NCBI GenBank assembly: GCA_020051095.1
Contig: JAGVJN010000047.1
Span: forward strand, 1 to 64,000
DNA: 64,000 nucleotides
From: Pseudomonadota bacterium
GTDB lineage: Bacteria > Pseudomonadota > Gammaproteobacteria > Legionellales > Legionellaceae
Direction of reading: 5' to 3'
Position numbers and translations under genes: made by a program. Below, piece after piece: positions 29,494-37,467 of the stretch; position 1 is the first letter of the stretch, and every line of letters begins with the position of its first letter. Below the pieces are notes generated by a model. The model saw only the letters and a list, made by a program, of their open reading frames with translations, did no database searches and had not been told where the DNA came from.

Positions 29494-30243
29494 TTATAGC
29501 ACCTTGGCTTCATTTTTTAATTTTTCAACCAACTCTTCAACCGATTGAAGCATAACACCTGCTGTTCTTGTGCTCGGTGATTCAACAATTAGTTGCTGGG
29601 TATGCTTTTTTAAATCAATCCCTAAATCGGCAATTTGCATAATATCCAATGGTTTTCTCTTTGCCTTCATGATATTTGGTAAACTTGCATATCGAGGTTC
29701 ATTTAAACGCAAATCGGTACTAACGACCGCGGGTAAATTAACCGATAATGTTTCTAATCCACCATCAATTTCTCGGGTAACTAGCAGTTGTTCCGATTCC
29801 ATTTTGATAACAGAAGCATAGGTGACTTGAGGCCAGCCTAATAACCCCGCCAACATTTGAGGTGTTTGATTATTATCACCATCAATCGACTGTTTACCCA
29901 TTAGCACTAACTCAGGATTTTCTTGACTGACAATTTTGTGTAATATTTTAGCAAGATTTAAGGGTGGTAAGGCATCTTTTGTTTCGACTAGTATGCCTCT
30001 ATCTGCACCAAGGGCCAACCCATGCCGAAGTGTTTCTTGGCAAGCATTGTCACCAATACTAACCAAAACAATTTCGTCAGCCACGCCTGCTTCTTTTAAG
30101 CGAATTGCTTCTTCCACCCCAATTTCATCGAATGGATTCATCGTCATTTTTATATTCTGTGTTTCAACACCACTCCCATCTGCTTTCACCCGAATTTTCA
30201 CATACGGATCTATCACTCGCTTAACGGGTACTAGAATTTTCAT
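29494..30243 (-). CDS. etfB: electron transfer flavoprotein beta subunit
   Basis: The product is 249 residues. The N-terminus MKILVPVKRVIDPYVK, the AMP-binding GKQSIDGDNNQT region and the family signature from VNLPAVVSTDLRLNEPRYA match EtfB. It is the first gene of the etfBA operon. The 287 bases upstream of it, up to the next gene, show an 6-bp hairpin (TAGTCG/CGACTA at 30362-30383) but nothing I can name. Confidence 0.96.
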   Translation of the reverse strand: MKILVPVKRVIDPYVKIRVKADGSGVETQNIKMTMNPFDEIGVEEAIRLKEAGVADEIVLVSIGDNACQETLRHGLALGADRGILVETKDALPPLNLAKILHKIVSQENPELVLMGKQSIDGDNNQTPQMLAGLLGWPQVTYASVIKMESEQLLVTREIDGGLETLSVNLPAVVSTDLRLNEPRYASLPNIMKAKRKPLDIMQIADLGIDLKKHTQQLIVESPSTRTAGVMLQSVEELVEKLKNEAKVL

Positions 30244-30530
30244 ATTTCCTCTCTGAAACCAATCCTAACTAATATGATTTATTTCCAATAATATTCCTAA
30301 GCATAATGCCAAAAAATAGAGAATAAGTACAAGTTTTTGGAGTTTTTTTTTCTCTTACCGCTAGTCGTGAGCCCAAGCGACTATTATTTTGTGTGGTGCT
30401 AAATGAGATGGGTTAACTGAAATAATCCATTAACAAGCCATGGCTTATAGCGTTTTCCCGATAATAGCTCCCTGCAGAAATAGTTCATTGTCTCTTTCTT
30501 TTTTTAGAGGCATTGTCTCGTGGTTCATCA

Positions 30531-31730
30531 TCATTGAAAAGAAGTCGGATTACTCATGGGTTGTTCAACTATTTCTTGGTTTTCTGACTTTTCGAGCGTC
30601 CTAATTTTTCTTTCCAATAAACCTTTCACTAGTTTTACCATCTCCACCGCTTCATTTCCGCTCCCAGAAATCGTATTGTTTCCCTCTAATTCGGAAGTTG
30701 TAAGCTCAAGTGCTGATTTTAACTTATTAACTAATGTCTTTTCCGATTGATCGATAGACGATAGTTTCATTAAATAAGTTCGCATAATAGTCGCTTTCTC
30801 AGTGCCTTTCCAAAGACTTGGAAGTAAAGCATTCTTTTTTTTGTGGATATACGGGAGAAGAATGCCTGCAATCAAGGAAAACTCCTGCGTTTGAAACACA
30901 GTTAGCAAATTAACATTCGCAGGATTTTGACTTTGATAGAGAACAAGTGCCCCGCTATCACTTACACTTGGCATCGCTGATCGGTAGCTTTGGTAAGTCG
31001 TGCTAATTATCCCCATAATCATATCAGCTAGATAGACATTAATGTAGCTAAGACCTGTGCTTACTAGATTTCCAGGAATGGCTAACAGTGTGGTAATGGT
31101 TAATAGGGTTCGATGTAATGACTGTGATAAACCAGGCGTTGAGATTTGATTTTTATAAAGCAACTGTTGCACGACATTATTCACTAAGATAAATGAGGTA
31201 AGATAGGGCGTCATAGAAGCCATCAGGACTGTGGATGAAACAGGAACCAGTGCAAGGATTTTTACATACTCCTCACCATAGTTTTTTTCCGTGTTTTTAT
31301 TATATTGAATAATAAGGTTAACTAATGCGATTTGTGCTTTTAAAATCTGTTGGCCCGCCAGGGTTCTTTCATAAGAGTATTGCTCCTTTAAATCACTCAA
31401 CAACTCTTCCCAAGAATTTTTATTGACTCCATCTTGAACATTTTTATAAGCAATCGCGGTGCCAACCACACCAAACAACCCAGAACCATCTGTTGCAAAT
31501 TTATCCTGAAATGCTTTAATTTTTGTATATTGCGCAATTTTATCACCATGGGTCACTAATTTTAGCGCTTTAATCACATCCATTTCAGGGTATACCTCAG
31601 ACTGCGCTTTAATAAAATTCGAAATGTCTTCTATTAGGCATTTCATCGTTCGCTCTTCTTCCCTTTTCTGAGTAAAGGTATCTAATAACGTTTCAAATGA
31701 CGTTTTTATCTTTTCATAACTGTCCTTCAT
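30531..31730 (-). CDS. unrecognised membrane-associated protein
   Basis: I do not recognise this 399-residue protein. The N-terminal 160 residues are charged and helical. Residues about 165-250 contain several hydrophobic stretches that could be two or three membrane segments (KILALVPVSSTVLMASM, LLTITTLLAIPGNLVSTGL). The C-terminal 100 residues are again charged and helical, and the last 25 are glutamate-rich, ending in a polar tail. There is no signal peptide. It starts 12 bases after the PAP2 phosphatase gene and is probably in the same operon. A secreted effector role is possible but only inferred from general shape. Confidence 0.6.
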   Translation of the reverse strand: MKDSYEKIKTSFETLLDTFTQKREEERTMKCLIEDISNFIKAQSEVYPEMDVIKALKLVTHGDKIAQYTKIKAFQDKFATDGSGLFGVVGTAIAYKNVQDGVNKNSWEELLSDLKEQYSYERTLAGQQILKAQIALVNLIIQYNKNTEKNYGEEYVKILALVPVSSTVLMASMTPYLTSFILVNNVVQQLLYKNQISTPGLSQSLHRTLLTITTLLAIPGNLVSTGLSYINVYLADMIMGIISTTYQSYRSAMPSVSDSGALVLYQSQNPANVNLLTVFQTQEFSLIAGILLPYIHKKKNALLPSLWKGTEKATIMRTYLMKLSSIDQSEKTLVNKLKSALELTTSELEGNNTISGSGNEAVEMVKLVKGLLERKIRTLEKSENQEIVEQPMSNPTSFQ

Positions 31731-31742
31731 ACCCTTCTCCTT

Positions 31743-32363
31743 TTAAACCCAAGAGTTCCACTTTTGGCGATACCGATAAATAAATACAGCAACGACTAAT
31801 GAAAGATAAGCAGATGCGAGCACATCACTCAGATAATGTTGTAATAATACGATTCTTGTAGCAACAACGATAATTCCAACCCCAAGCCAAATAACACAAT
31901 ATTTTGAATAGATAAAACATAAACTCCACATTATCGACATGATAGTAACAGTATGGCCCGAAGGAAAGGACCAAAAATCTGCGTTCCAAGTGGGACCATA
32001 AAATCCATACATGTGTTGATCAAACCATAACATTGGCCTTGCCCTACCGCACAATGTTTTTAAAATAGTTGCGATCGAATTTGTAGCAATCAATGTTAAT
32101 CCGATTTGAGCAAGCGTCTCACGAATGGATGTGCTTAGTTTTAAAACTCGACTGAATAGGTACAAAACGATGACAAGCGCCACCATAACTGACCACGTCC
32201 CTAATAGCGTTATGGCATATAAGAAATGAAATTGATGCCAAGACGGGTGTTGATACACGATTTGCGCAACCCATCGATCAACAAATAGATAGCATCCAAC
32301 CAGGACTGCTAAAAAGGAAATCCAATAGATCCAATGACAAAAACGACTAATTATAGAAAACAT
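31743..32363 (-). CDS. PAP2-family membrane phosphatase
   Basis: This 206-residue integral membrane protein has about six helices. All three PAP2 phosphatase motifs are present: KTLCGRARP (102-110), FPSGH (133-137) and R-x5-HYLSD with His176. Family members dephosphorylate lipid phosphates such as undecaprenyl pyrophosphate, phosphatidate or phosphatidylglycerol phosphate; the substrate here is not determined. It is the first gene of a two-gene unit with the unrecognised 399-residue protein. Confidence 0.85.
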   Translation of the reverse strand: MFSIISRFCHWIYWISFLAVLVGCYLFVDRWVAQIVYQHPSWHQFHFLYAITLLGTWSVMVALVIVLYLFSRVLKLSTSIRETLAQIGLTLIATNSIATILKTLCGRARPMLWFDQHMYGFYGPTWNADFWSFPSGHTVTIMSIMWSLCFIYSKYCVIWLGVGIIVVATRIVLLQHYLSDVLASAYLSLVVAVFIYRYRQKWNSWV

Positions 32364-32430
32364 AACTACTATCCCTGGAACTTAGTAGCCTTATTGTATA
32401 CACTAACGGTAGCAATCTAAAGAGATTTCT

Positions 32431-33102
32431 ATGAACTTAAGCTATATTCAGATTATTTCCGTTTGGATATTACCGTTATTGCTTGCAATCACATTGCATG
32501 AAGCAGCTCATGCCTTTGTGGCAAATTATTTTGGTGATGCAACGGCTAAATTTCAAGGCCGACTTAGCCTTAACCCTATCAAACACATTGACCTATATGG
32601 CACCATTATTATCCCGATAGTCATTCTTGTCGTAAGCGGGTTTCAATTCACACTAGGTTGGGCAAAACCAGTACCCATCGATCATCGCAATTTTAAAAAC
32701 CCCAATCGCGATATGGCATTTACCAGTGTGGCGGGACCTAGTGCTAATATTGTCATGGCATTGTTTTGGATAGCCATTCTTAAAACGCTCATTGTATTTC
32801 AATTACCAAGCAATAAAGTGGTTGTCTTTATCGCTCTCATGTGCCAAGTTGGCATTGTAATCAACATTGTTCTTGCGATATTAAATATGATCCCAATCCC
32901 GCCTCTTGATGGGAGTCGGGTGGTTAGTAGTTTATTGCCTACCCGTTGGGCTTATCATTATAATTTAATCGAGCCCTATGGCATTATCATCTTAATTATC
33001 CTTATGGCCACAGGGTTATTAGGCGGAATGATTATGCCTGGCTTAAAATTATTGATGAATTTTTTATTTTATATTTTTAACTTACCCCCAATTGCCCAAT
33101 GA
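32431..33102 (+). CDS. site-2 protease family zinc metallopeptidase (M50)
   Basis: This 223-residue membrane protein has the zinc site HEAAH at 23-27 and the third-ligand motif NMIPIPPLDG near 150-159. It lacks PDZ domains, so it belongs to the short M50B group rather than RseP. The substrate is unknown. It is followed directly by pdxB with a four-base ATGA overlap, and divergent from the PAP2 gene. Confidence 0.85.
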   Translation: MNLSYIQIISVWILPLLLAITLHEAAHAFVANYFGDATAKFQGRLSLNPIKHIDLYGTIIIPIVILVVSGFQFTLGWAKPVPIDHRNFKNPNRDMAFTSVAGPSANIVMALFWIAILKTLIVFQLPSNKVVVFIALMCQVGIVINIVLAILNMIPIPPLDGSRVVSSLLPTRWAYHYNLIEPYGIIILIILMATGLLGGMIMPGLKLLMNFLFYIFNLPPIAQ

Positions 33103-34112
33103 TTCTTCTGGCCGATGCCAATCTCCCTGTTTTGCCTAAAGCCTTTCCTAAAGGGTTTGATATTGTGACATATGCCAATAGTGAGGAATTGAAGGAACAA
33201 ATCTCGATGGCTGACGTGCTGCTGTGTCGCTCGACACTCTCCGTTGATAAACCATTGCTAGAAGGTACGCACGTTCGGATGGTTGCCACAGCCTCTTCTG
33301 GCACCAATCATATCGATACATCCTATTTAAGACAAAATAACATTCGTCTTATCACCGCCATAGGCGCCAATGCCAGTGCTGTCTGTGATTGGGTATTATC
33401 GGTTTTTGCACATATTCAACCAAAATTAAGTGGAAGATGCCTTGGAATTATTGGTTATGGTCATGTCGGTTCCCAGCTACAGCGCCGATTTTCATTACTT
33501 AATTATAAAGTATTAACCTGTGATCCTTTGATTCACCAACCACCTAATTTTGTGCACATACCCCTTGAAAAACTCTCCCAATGTGATGCTATCTTTATCC
33601 ATGCAAATTTTCACGCTGATTCGCCGTTTCCTTCCAAGAATTTAATTGATCAACACTTTTTAGCATCACTCAAATCAAGTTGCTTTATCATTAATGCATC
33701 GCGTGGTGGCATCGTCAATGAAGAAGAGATTTTAAACACACCGTTTTGTCATAATTACTGTACAGATGTGTTTGAAAATGAGCCGAATATTAATGCCAAA
33801 ATTGTCGATACGGCATTCCTATGTACTCCCCATATCGCTGGCCATACAGTGGAAGCAAAGGTGAATGCTGTGTTTCAGGTAAGCCGAGAAATTCACCGGG
33901 TCGCAAAACTACCCATTCCTCCCATGAGCGCAAGTGAGAATCAGCTGACTATCGACTTAACCCAACAAACGTGGTCACATGACCTGCTCAATCATTACGA
34001 TCCAGTCAATGAATCCATCTTGTTAAAATCGGCAAAAGATAAAAGCCATGCTTTTTTAACATTACGCAAAGCACACCTTAGACATGGCTTTGATGTGTTT
34101 GCGTTGGATTAG
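33099..34112 (+). CDS. pdxB: 4-phosphoerythronate dehydrogenase
   Basis: The product is 337 residues, slightly shorter than E. coli PdxB (378). It is a D-2-hydroxyacid dehydrogenase: Rossmann motif G119-Y-G-H-V-G124, catalytic Arg in NASRGGIVNEEE, and the His in TPHIAGHT. The N-terminus MILLADANLP and C-terminal extension fit PdxB rather than SerA or LdhA. It acts in pyridoxal phosphate synthesis, upstream of the SerC step. Translationally coupled to the M50 protease. Confidence 0.88.
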   Translation: MILLADANLPVLPKAFPKGFDIVTYANSEELKEQISMADVLLCRSTLSVDKPLLEGTHVRMVATASSGTNHIDTSYLRQNNIRLITAIGANASAVCDWVLSVFAHIQPKLSGRCLGIIGYGHVGSQLQRRFSLLNYKVLTCDPLIHQPPNFVHIPLEKLSQCDAIFIHANFHADSPFPSKNLIDQHFLASLKSSCFIINASRGGIVNEEEILNTPFCHNYCTDVFENEPNINAKIVDTAFLCTPHIAGHTVEAKVNAVFQVSREIHRVAKLPIPPMSASENQLTIDLTQQTWSHDLLNHYDPVNESILLKSAKDKSHAFLTLRKAHLRHGFDVFALD

Positions 34113-34114
34113 CA

Positions 34115-34270
34115 TATACCCGTGATCATTCAAAATGTGAGTTTTCTGCTTTTTCCTTTTCGCCCTACAAAACGTTAAAAAACACACAAGGGAATGAACC
34201 ATTGCGCGATTTTTAACGTTTTGTAGGATCAAAAAATAAAGGCGCATAAATCCTCGTATTTTGAATGATC
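34115..34270. repeat. MITE-like palindromic element
   Basis: Two arms of about 60 bases face each other. The outer 13 bases are exact inverted repeats (34124-34136, 34258-34270), the inner 18 are exact (34164-34181, 34210-34227), and the part between is partly conserved. The centre is 28 bases. The 17 bases at the left edge (34115-34131) recur inverted at 45100-45116. It begins two bases after the pdxB stop and supplies the last codons of the adjoining gene fragment. Confidence 0.7.
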
Positions 34271-34648
34271 TTGTGCTTTATAGAAATCAGGATTTTGAAA
34301 GGCAGCAATACGAATCAGTCTATTTAATAACGGGGATGGCAATGATTCCTTTTCAATAAAAATCTCATTACTGATGACCAAGTGTATCTTTTTGGGTAAT
34401 GTATCAATGATTGGCAATGGTACTGTTGCTTTCCAAGGCGTTCTATTTTCTTCTTCAGTAATTTCTAATCGGATGCCAACAACACGTCCTTTAGCCTCTG
34501 CCTCATTTACTAATTGCTCTATTTCAAAACGAGTTATTTTCTTAATACCTGCAAGATAAGCCCACTGATCTTCAATAATTTGTAATTGTTCATCAATAAA
34601 TAGGGGGTTTTTAGAGAATAACCCTTTGCGAAAATTAAAATCCCTCAA
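34229..34648 (-). pseudogene. fragment resembling the helicase part of a TOTE conflict-system primase-helicase
   Basis: The reading frame encodes 139 residues. From memory of the family, EDQWAYLAGI, EAEAKGRVVGIRL and PSPLLNRLIRIAAFQNPDF look like the linker between the archaeo-eukaryotic primase domain and the superfamily-2 helicase of TOTE conflict-system proteins, where xxRLxAFQNPEFYKAQ precedes the helicase core. Here the similarity stops at KAQ (about 34271), where a palindromic element begins, and no helicase motifs follow. The 5' end abuts a broken recombinase on the other strand. It is thus a piece of a much larger gene. A database search is needed to confirm the family. Confidence 0.5.
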
Positions 34649-35294
34649 AATAGATCAATCGCCAAAGATTAGATATTTATCACATGATGAAGAACAACGA
34701 ATGCGGTCAGCCCTAATAGAAAGAGAAATCCAATTAAAAAATTCACGCACCAAAGGCAACCAATGGCGATTAGCACGTGGTTATCCCCTACTCCCTGCAT
34801 TTGACAATGAACAATGTGCTGATCACTTACTTCCTATGGTACTAATTTCTATTAATACTGGATTGCGCCAAGGTGAGCTATTTAATCTAAATTGGGATAT
34901 GGTTGATCCGGTAAAGAAGTCTCTGTTCATTGACGGCGGTATCACCAAAAACAACTGTTCATGATATACTCCTTTAAATGATGAAGCCTATCAAATCCTT
35001 AAACACCTTAATGCCATCAGCCTAAAAGAAGGATTGGTATTTCCCAGCAAGGACAATACACCATTTAATGCTGTGAAGCGTTCTTGGTCATCTTTATTAA
35101 AGAAAGCAAACATAGAACAATTCCTCTGGCATGATATAAGACATCATTTCGCTTCAAAGTTAGTGATGGCTGGGGTTGATCTCAACACTGTTCGGGAGCT
35201 TTTAGGACATTCAGATATCAAAACAACACTGAGATACACTCATTTAGCACCAGAGCACAAAATTAATGCTGTCCAGAAAATCAATTGGTCTTGA
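34626..35294 (+). pseudogene. tyrosine recombinase/integrase, truncated and with an in-frame stop
   Basis: Two segments in one frame, 34626-34964 and 34965-35294, are separated by a TGA at 34962-34964 where family members usually have Arg (T-K-x-x-x-S-R-Y-x-P-L). All catalytic residues are visible: Arg in TGLRQGEL, His-x-x-Arg in WHDIRHHF, His in LLGHSDI and the Tyr in TLRYTHL. The N-terminal arm-binding and core-binding domains are missing, because the frame begins at LKSLKIDQSPKIRYL next to the conflict-system fragment. It is therefore a recent-looking but dead integrase. Confidence 0.85.
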
Positions 35295-35569
35295 TAGTAA
35301 GTCAAATTGAAATTAAGGAGGGTTTCCTTTACTTTCCTGTCTAGCTTCATTGCCCAACGAAAAATCGGCATGCATCGTTATTATCAGTAAAAAACTTTGC
35401 CAGCATTTTAAAGCTCCTGATTGGAGGATATTGGCTGGACCATATCTGATAAGAGAATATAGAAGCATATAGTGCCTCGCCTAGAGTGTAACAGTCTCAG
35501 GAGTCCTGGTAATAAACCCACAAGATGCGGTAAAACCCTCATGCTGTTGGTTCGCGTGCGCAAGGTCTA

Positions 35570-35878
35570 TTAGCACTTTTTCATTGGATTTAAAGAAAGT
35601 TCTTGTTCTAATTGATTTAATTTTTGTTGTTTTTCTTCAATTACACGCTTAGTTGCCCTATAGAACAAGCAGCATGTGAACACATTAAAGGTTTGTAGAT
35701 TGCTAATTTCCCGTTTTAGTTCTATAGAATCAATCGATCTACCAATTCTTTGTATATTTTCATCAAATTCTTTTACATCTTCACTATGATTTCTTAATTG
35801 TTCATTTACGTTCTGGGTTTCACTTATTAAAGTTTGAAGTTTAGCGTCAATATCATTTGATTTGTCTTTTGTGTCTTT
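35570..35878 (-). CDS. small coiled-coil protein, unrecognised
   Basis: The start is placed at MKDTKDKS (35876-35878), giving 102 residues; a longer frame begins at 35926. The sequence is highly charged with heptads (LQTLISETQNVNEQLRNH, KQQKLNQLEQELSLN) and one short hydrophobic stretch (FNVFTCCLFY) that could be a weak membrane segment. I do not recognise a family. It lies inside the decayed accessory region and may itself be a remnant. Confidence 0.4.
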   Translation of the reverse strand, partial: KDTKDKSNDIDAKLQTLISETQNVNEQLRNHSEDVKEFDENIQRIGRSIDSIELKREISNLQTFNVFTCCLFYRATKRVIEEKQQKLNQLEQELSLNPMKKC

Positions 35879-36404
35879 CATCTCTAAAACCTTGTTTGTG
35901 TATGTTATAAAATTCATGAGCAACAACTGTGCTTTAGTAATCGAACTATAGATTCTGGGGCTGCACCTCTGCGACTAATCTGAGTCCTCGTTTAGAATTT
36001 ATTGTTGAGAACTTTATCCATCCGCACCATAATCACTTTTGCTTCTTCATCACATTTTTTAATTAGCTCATCAGCATTGTTCATTTACTTTGCACATAAT
36101 ACAGATTAATTAAAATTTGCCACAAAAATATCTAAGCAGAATACTAAAACCATCGAGTCGCTCAATATTACACCATATCGAAAAATTTTGCCACACTGGA
36201 TTGGTAACTCGGATTGATTCACATTAAATGTAACCCCAGATATCAAAAAATATAATCGTTGACGCAAATTAAAGGTCACCGGGGAGGTTATGATGAGTCT
36301 TGTACAGTAAACGTAATGAAATGGACCCATTCACCACACGGCTTCATAATGAGCCATTATTTGATTGAAGGATTTATTTTCAATTAATAAAAGGAGAAGG
36401 GTCC
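35879..36404. other. 526-base stretch without a supported gene
   Basis: It holds a 30-codon minus-strand frame (35992-36084) with no clear ribosome-binding site, and the probable left part of an IS110/IS1111 element. Near its right end, TGGACCC (36321-36327 region) and GGGTCCA just before the transposase ATG form a short inverted pair. Otherwise nothing recognised. Confidence 0.4.
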
Positions 36405-36791
36405 ATGAAAGAGATTACTACATTAGGCAGAGATTTGGCAAAAAATACATTCCAAGTTATAGGTTTGGATAGGCATGATAAAGTAGTTTTAAAAAAGAGA
36501 TGTAATCGAGATAAGCTGATATCGATGCTCCACCAGTTACCTCGCTGTCGAGTATATATGGAGTCATGTGGGACATCGAACTACTGGGGGCGCTTATTGT
36601 TGGGGTTGGGTCATGAGCCAAAGTTAATTAGTCCTCAAAAAGTAACGCCCTATGTTGGTAATCACAAAAATGATTATAAAGATTGTGAAGGTATTTTAGA
36701 GGCTGGTAGCAGGCCCAGAACAAAATTTGTTGGGATAAAAACCCTTGAAAAACAAGATATTCAAAGCTTGCGCACAGTTTTTTGTAATTAA
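36405..36791 (+). pseudogene. IS110/IS1111-family transposase, N-terminal fragment
   Basis: The 128-residue frame matches the DEDD N-terminal domain of IS110/IS1111 transposases: ITTLGRDLAKNTFQV (first Asp), YMESCGTSNYWGR (Glu), NDYKDCEGILEA (Asp) and KTLEKQDIQSL. It ends abruptly at RTVFCN, so the C-terminal Transposase_20 domain is missing and the element is dead. Its normal length is about 340 residues. An AGGAGAAGGG ribosome-binding site precedes the ATG. Confidence 0.85.
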
Positions 36792-36912
36792 GCTCTGAAT
36801 CTTTATTATAACCAATGCCTTCAATTTCGTCATAAGGACGGATTTATTTGCTGGACTATTATTTTTACATGACTGAATTATTTCAACAGGCGGCATCGCA
36901 TATAAAACGCCA

Positions 36913-37248
36913 TTAAAAGTTGGGATCTTTTGAAATGAGTTCACTAACTGATTTATATCCATATGCTTTCATTCTTCGCAAAGTAGCACTCGCAATTCCT
37001 GCCATTTCTTCATAATGATTGCTCCAATGTGATTCGGCATAAGCAACAGCAGCTAATAACGGTTCTTCAGAAACATTATCAGGGTCACGAATACAAGGTC
37101 GATTTTCACGAGTACAAGTTGATTTATCCGCAGCTAATGTCCAGCTTTGATCAGGGCATGAGGGAAAATCATCGCAAAAATTATCAGGCTTATTGAAATA
37201 ACTTATTGATCCATTTGCACAGAACCATGTGTCTGCCCCAATTATCAT
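36913..37248 (-). pseudogene. remnant of a longer unrecognised protein
   Basis: The frame encodes 111 residues. It has six cysteines in the first half, and a segment AYAESHWSNHYEEMAGIASATLRRMKAYGY that reads like the start of a globular enzyme-type domain. It stops at SKDPNF, adjoining the truncated IS110 transposase. The family is not recognised; the abrupt ends suggest a decayed gene. Downstream frames contain short coding-like stretches but no continuous product. Confidence 0.4.
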
Positions 37249-37416
37249 ATTACCAGTCGGTTAAAGATAAACAACTATCAGCTCGGGGTGACGTGGTTGG
37301 GAGTTACGGTTAACACAATATCAAGTTAAACTTTAGTTGGGATATTTGCAGGGCAACTGCATCTAATTTTGAAGCAAAGTAAAACAGAACAACTGGATAA
37401 TAGGGGCGCTTATGTC

Positions 37417-37442
37417 AAAAAAAGGAGCCTTATGGCTCCTTT
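37417..37442 (-). terminator. rho-independent terminator of the esterase gene
   Basis: On the minus strand AAAGGAGCC-ATAA-GGCTCCTTT is followed directly by TTTT. It lies 26 bases beyond the esterase stop. The 9-bp perfect stem and seven-base T-run make a strong intrinsic terminator. Confidence 0.85.
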
Positions 37443-37467
37443 GGATAGGAAGGATTGTTCGCGTACT

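Noticed and set aside
30362-30383. Hairpin TAGTCG/CGACTA upstream of etfB as a terminator
   Set aside because: Only 6 bp, and no gene on the plus strand ends near it.
35460-35569. Possible group II intron or structured RNA in the island
   Set aside because: A few suggestive short motifs, but no domain V-like hairpin or reverse transcriptase fragment could be found.
35992-36084. 30-codon minus-strand frame (MNNADELIKKCDEEAK...)
   Set aside because: Coding-like composition, but no ribosome-binding site and no recognisable family; may be a remnant, kept only as part of the gap description.
36106-36330. 74-codon minus-strand frame
   Set aside because: No recognisable family, poor start context, and it lies in decayed noncoding DNA; likely chance.
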